Positions 61,001 to 64,000 of a DNA stretch of 64,000 nucleotides are shown piece after piece. Under the pieces are notes generated by a model that was not told where the DNA came from, ran no database searches, and was given only the letters and a program-made list of their open reading frames with translations. The stretch is from Saprospiraceae bacterium (GTDB lineage: Bacteria > Bacteroidota > Bacteroidia > Chitinophagales > Saprospiraceae): assembly GCA_028280415.1 (NCBI GenBank), contig JANQLV010000027.1:1-64000 (forward strand), read 5' to 3'. Position 1 is the stretch's first letter. Each line of letters begins with the position of its first letter. Position numbers and translations under genes: made by a program.

Positions 61001-64000
61001 TGCTCGATGCCGGAGTTGGCTTCGAAACCTATGCCTGGTCAGATGGAACAAACGAACAGACGATTAATGTAGATGTTCCCAATGATTATAGTGTAACGGT
61101 AACGGATATAAATGGTTGTACAGGTGAAACGACTGTCAGTGTTGTTGAGAATCAGTTGCCAACAGTCAATATTACAGGTAATGATCCGATTTGTACCGGA
61201 GAAGCGGTCACACTGGATGCCGGGAACGGCTTCGAGAACTACGAATGGTCCGACCTTTCTTTGAATCAAAGTATTACAGTTTCTACCGGTGGTAATTATT
61301 CTGTTACTGTAACCGATATCAATGGTTGTACCAATGAAGCGGCTGTTATGGTTACTGAAAATCCGAATCCGGAACCAACTATTACCGGCGACGCTGCTTT
61401 TTGTAATGGGGAATCTGTTATTCTGGACGGCGGCACTTTTGATCAATATGTCTGGTCGGAAGGAAGCACCAGCGCAACTATAGAAATCAATTCCGGCGAT
61501 ACTTATGCTCTAACGGTTACGGATGTTAATGGATGTACCGGAGAAGATCAATTTGTTGTTACTGAAAATCAGTTGCCTATGCCACAGATTGATGGAGATT
61601 TTGAATTCTGTGAAGGCGCATCAACACTCTTACAAGCACCGAATGGATTTGATTATCAGTGGTCGAACGGGGAAACTACTCAGGCTGTTAGTATTAACCT
61701 GGACGGTCCTATTGGTTTAACGGTAACCGATGCCAATGGATGTACCGGAGAAACCAGTGAAATGCTTACGATTAATCAAAACCCGGAGCCTACTATTGCT
61801 GGTTCTGCTACTTTCTGTATCGGAAATTCTACGATCCTGGATGCAGGCGTTTATGACCAATATATCTGGTCTGATGGAGGAACGAATCAAACTTTAGAAG
61901 TAAATATAGAAGGAGATTATTCTGTTACGGTGACAGACGGAAACGGCTGTACGGGAATTACACAAATTAATGTGACAGAGAATGAATCACTTCAACCAGT
62001 TATTGCCGGAGATAGTGATATCTGTGCAGGAGAAGCCAGTATTCTGGATGCCGGAGCAGGATTTGAAACATATACCTGGTCAAATGGTGAGGTTACCCAA
62101 ACTATTACTGTTGATACCGAAGATGATTATAGTGTAACGGTTTCAGATGTGCAGGGTTGTACCGGAGAAACAAGTCTTGCTTTTATAGTAAATCAAAATC
62201 CTCTCGCCAATATCAATGGAATTGATGTTTTCTGTGAAGGTGAATCTTCAACCCTGGATGCCGGAAATGGATATAGTTCCTACCAATGGTCCAACGGAGA
62301 AATCAGTCAGACTATTGAGGTCTCTACCTCCGACATTTATAGTGTAACTATTATTGATGGAAATGGATGTGAGGATGAAGCACAGGTTGAAGTAACTGTC
62401 AATCCTCTTCCTGTTCCGCAAATCAGCGGTCCAAGTTCATTCTGTTCCGGTAATTCGGCAAGCCTGGATGCAGGGACAGGATTCGAAAGCTATTTTTGGT
62501 CAAATGGAGAAAGCTCTCAAAGCATTACAGTAGATGTCGGAAATATTTACAGTGTCACTGTGACTTCTTTCGAAGGTTGTTCAGCTGAAACCTCCATAGA
62601 TGTAATTGAAAATTCTTCGCTCACGCCGATCATAGTCGGTGATCTGGAGTTTTGTGAAGGAGATAACAGTATCCTCGATGCCGGTACCGGTTTTGCAACT
62701 TATGAATGGTCAGGTGGAGAAACCAGTCAAACTATTACGGTTACCGAGAATGGAAACTATGGTGTTATTGTTACAGATGCTGATGGATGTAGTGGTTCCA
62801 CGAATGTGGCCGTAACAACTTTCCAAAACCCTGAACCAATAATTGCTGGATCCACTACTTTCTGTACCGGTAGCTTTACAACTCTCGATGCAGGAAATTA
62901 TGAATCGTATATGTGGTCAGATGGTTCTGCTAATCAAACACTGGAAGTCAATACACCAGGAATTTATACTGTTGATGTAATTGATGTTAATGGCTGTCCA
63001 GGTACAGCTACAATTGATGTAACCGAAAGTACATCGCTCAATCCTGTAATTTCCGGATCAACTGCGTTTTGTATAAATGGCTCTACCATTCTGGATGCCG
63101 GAACAGGATTTGCCAGTTATATCTGGTCGGATGGTTCAACCGATCAAACACTGGAAGTTTTTGCTTCTACTGATTATAGCGTAACGGTTTCGGATGCACA
63201 AGGTTGTACCGGAGAAACGACGATTTTTGTAACAGAAAACACGCCTCCTTCTGCTACTTTGATTCAGGGGCCGGAATTATGTAATACGGATGCAGGCGGT
63301 TCTATTACCAATTTATACGATTTAATTGTTGCAGGTGATGATACCGGGACATGGGAAGATACTGATAATTCTGGGGCACTTGGCCTGTTCAACAATTTGA
63401 ACTTCAATGGCATTCCTGCAGGTGTATATACTTTTACTTATACTACAAATAGTGCGGTTACACCTTGTGCCGAAGTATCCTATCCGGTAAGTATTACTAT
63501 TAATGATTGTACTTGCCCGAATATTTCCTTCAATGCAGTTGATCCGCTTTGTAATAATACTGGTTCTATCGATTTGAATGATGTATTAAATAGTAGCGAA
63601 CCAGGTTCCTGGTCCATTAGCTCTAGTCCTGGCGGTTCTAACCCAGCTATAGTCAATGGCTCAATTTTCGAAGCGACTAATGGCGATGCCGGTACCTATG
63701 ATATTGAATTTTCATTATTAAATACACCACCTCCTGGCTGCCCTCAATTTTTTAACATCAGCATTGATGTTGAAAACGAAGTACATGCAGGTCTTGCCAA
63801 TGCTCCAATCGAGTATTGTGAAGATGAAAGCCAAATCGTTACTCTTGATGATTTATTGGAAGGAGAAGAGCCCGGAGGAATCTGGACAGAAGTATCAGGA
63901 ATTCCATCACAAAATGGAGCATTCGATCCCGCTATTGGAGCCTTTAATATGAGTGGACAAAATGATGGGACTTATACTTTTGAGTATACTATTTCACCTG
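58042..64000 (+). CDS. Giant surface protein with nidogen-like domain and long Ig-like repeat array (runs off the window)
   Basis: The frame from the ATG at 58042 is open to the window end (over 1986 codons); the stop is outside. Signal peptide about 1-21 (MRRSLLLLLAIAVPVVLLHS). Residues about 100-280 are a nidogen-like NIDO domain: FTFSFCGTSYTDVYVNTNGN, FNIPMVAPFWADVD, IVTWENVGWY, NNVQFRYGDMEW and GADDGVHYLDFRCF. Then beta units with GGSWSG/GGTWSG, three ~79-residue repeats (59821-60528), a 13-copy array of ~70-residue repeats (60541-63258) and more Ig-like units. No sorting domain is seen yet because the end is missing. Probable surface adhesin in tandem with the first giant gene. Confidence 0.93.
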   Translation, partial: MRRSLLLLLAIAVPVVLLHSQITHNPQQQIHNANPEKEALIGLSESELLDMGLGGNNGEHSMPNTSVDNSRAEECFDAFIPVDQAVYTPVPRNDDGSLFIANLGFTFSFCGTSYTDVYVNTNGNLSFGQAVGQFSPNGFPFNIPMVAPFWADVDTRNVTCEQIWYQLFPNYLIVTWENVGWYNQQCSPLNTFQVIISDGTAPIIGIGNNVQFRYGDMEWTTGEASGGGPFGGFAATVGYNSGDNTNFEQIGRFNQDNSNYDGPLGADDGVHYLDFRCFAFDASGGDPNLTLECNDLVRALDASCLATITSDEIANALADGCSTIDLNIDLSSFGCNDIGPNIITVTATAGIQTETCTSVVDITQGACSTPSISQVGPFCNEDFPVSLNASPPGGSWSGAVSPTGLFDPEQTGPGVHTVTYTSPTSCPTTTTIDIVVNSSPQVSINPDPAEFCENDGGIPLTASAFGGDGNFTYSWTTPIGNQSGPTIPATFAGVYTVSITDGNGCSALAFTNVNVNPNPQVFIFDPGPICNTEIAFQLTASPTGGTWSGPFVSPEGFIFPQNMPPGITQVTYSFTNNFGCESSTTTDIEIVPSPDAIAQNNGPFCEGDAIQLFGNTNAPGLAIYNWTGPNGYTSNQQNPIDATEPGAYVLEVIVNGCPSDLAPTIVDVVASPDAVAANTGPYCPGQAISLVGGTSTNGNIISYEWSGPNGYFSNQQNPNDATDDGNYTLIVTVDGCPSTIASTDVVFTQAPTAIAVNTGPYCVGDNISLNGSTPSSGTTITYNWNGPNGYSSNQQNPIDATEAGIYDLVVDVDGCISDIASTTIVINQLPTPVIDGDASFCEGENSILDGGNGYSIYSWSTGESTQTISVSNSNTVGLTVTDANGCTGENSINITVNQNPEPSIAGSTTFCTGFSTILDAGNGYTTYEWSDGSANSTLEVSTGGPVSVTVTDANGCTGEASIDITESTSLNPTVSGDLEYCTGNNTLLDAGVGFETYAWSDGTNEQTINVDVPNDYSVTVTDINGCTGETTVSVVENQLPTVNITGNDPICTGEAVTLDAGNGFENYEWSDLSLNQSITVSTGGNYSVTVTDINGCTNEAAVMVTENPNPEPTITGDAAFCNGESVILDGGTFDQYVWSEGSTSATIEINSGDTYALTVTDVNGCTGEDQFVVTENQLPMPQIDGDFEFCEGASTLLQAPNGFDYQWSNGETTQAVSINLDGPIGLTVTDANGCTGETSEMLTINQNPEPTIAGSATFCIGNSTILDAGVYDQYIWSDGGTNQTLEVNIEGDYSVTVTDGNGCTGITQINVTENESLQPVIAGDSDICAGEASILDAGAGFETYTWSNGEVTQTITVDTEDDYSVTVSDVQGCTGETSLAFIVNQNPLANINGIDVFCEGESSTLDAGNGYSSYQWSNGEISQTIEVSTSDIYSVTIIDGNGCEDEAQVEVTVNPLPVPQISGPSSFCSGNSASLDAGTGFESYFWSNGESSQSITVDVGNIYSVTVTSFEGCSAETSIDVIENSSLTPIIVGDLEFCEGDNSILDAGTGFATYEWSGGETSQTITVTENGNYGVIVTDADGCSGSTNVAVTTFQNPEPIIAGSTTFCTGSFTTLDAGNYESYMWSDGSANQTLEVNTPGIYTVDVIDVNGCPGTATIDVTESTSLNPVISGSTAFCINGSTILDAGTGFASYIWSDGSTDQTLEVFASTDYSVTVSDAQGCTGETTIFVTENTPPSATLIQGPELCNTDAGGSITNLYDLIVAGDDTGTWEDTDNSGALGLFNNLNFNGIPAGVYTFTYTTNSAVTPCAEVSYPVSITINDCTCPNISFNAVDPLCNNTGSIDLNDVLNSSEPGSWSISSSPGGSNPAIVNGSIFEATNGDAGTYDIEFSLLNTPPPGCPQFFNISIDVENEVHAGLANAPIEYCEDESQIVTLDDLLEGEEPGGIWTEVSGIPSQNGAFDPAIGAFNMSGQNDGTYTFEYTISP
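59821..60528 (+). repeat. Three in-frame 234-237 bp repeats
   Basis: Units begin at 59821, 60055 and 60292. Each reads as N.GP(Y/F)C.G..I.L.G, YxW.GPNGY.SNQQNP.DAT and VDGC. DNA copies 1 and 3 share a nearly identical stretch of about 35 bp, which suggests recent duplication or gene conversion. Confidence 0.88.
60541..63258 (+). repeat. Thirteen in-frame 207-210 bp repeats
   Basis: Units begin at 60541, 60751, 60961, 61171, 61381, 61588, 61795, 62002, 62212, 62422, 62632, 62842 and 63049. Each is 69-70 residues with FC.G, LDAG, YxWSDG, QT(I/L)xV, YSVTVTDxNGC and a following TGE. They are Ig-like beta-sandwich repeats and form the long stalk of the second giant protein. Confidence 0.93.

Overview
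The window reads as chromosomal DNA of a Bacteroidota bacterium, most likely from the Saprospiria/Cytophagia side of the phylum (inference). Reasons: several proteins end in type IX secretion (T9SS) sorting domains (an M36 protease, an FG-GAP protein, a sugar dehydrogenase, and a giant adhesin with a gliding-motility type C-terminus). The DNA is AT-rich, TAnnTTTG -7 promoter boxes occur, and large TPR-CHAT proteins sit beside sigma and anti-sigma genes. I saw no rRNA, tRNA, CRISPR array, intact transposase or prophage gene.

Layout. 1-6.3 kb: a secreted protein, a LuxR-type response regulator, a secreted M36 metalloprotease and an FG-GAP protein. 4.6-10.8 kb (minus): an apparent operon of sigma-like factor, zinc-finger anti-sigma-like protein, TPR-CHAT protease and FG-GAP protein. 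10.9-15.9 kb (plus): lipoprotein, esterase, GMC oxidoreductase, gluconate-dehydrogenase subunit-3-like protein and DUF1080 hydrolase; the last three suggest 3-keto-glycoside chemistry. 16-23 kb: patatin, then a second sigma / membrane-TPR / TPR-CHAT / membrane-protein locus. 23-29.8 kb: small metabolic and regulatory genes (TIM-barrel isomerase, MOSC, GNAT, VOC, hydrolase, methyltransferase, SRPBCC, AraC). 29.8-36 kb: a gluconate module, with an exported sugar dehydrogenase divergent from a gluconokinase-6-phosphogluconate dehydrogenase fusion that overlaps a GntP permease. 36-43 kb: universal stress protein, a tiny GG-leader peptide gene, a sodium:solute symporter pair, a hydrolase and dipeptidyl peptidase III. 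43.4-48.3 kb: acyl-CoA dehydrogenase, SCP2 protein, sialate O-acetylesterase, outer-membrane barrel. 48.7-64 kb: two giant tandem repeat-rich surface proteins, the second running off the window.

How the genes work together. Two separate loci pair a caspase-like CHAT protease with a sigma factor and a membrane anti-sigma-like protein, which suggests protease-controlled transcription (inference). The gluconate module can be read as outside oxidation of sugar, import, phosphorylation and oxidation to ribulose-5-phosphate. Not explained by genes is a family of intergenic elements whose short motifs are spaced exactly 7 bp apart, often as imperfect palindromes, near 15.95, 23.1, 27.6, 39.8 and 40.95 kb. 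They sit in convergent or divergent gene junctions, or next to a single gene's stop.
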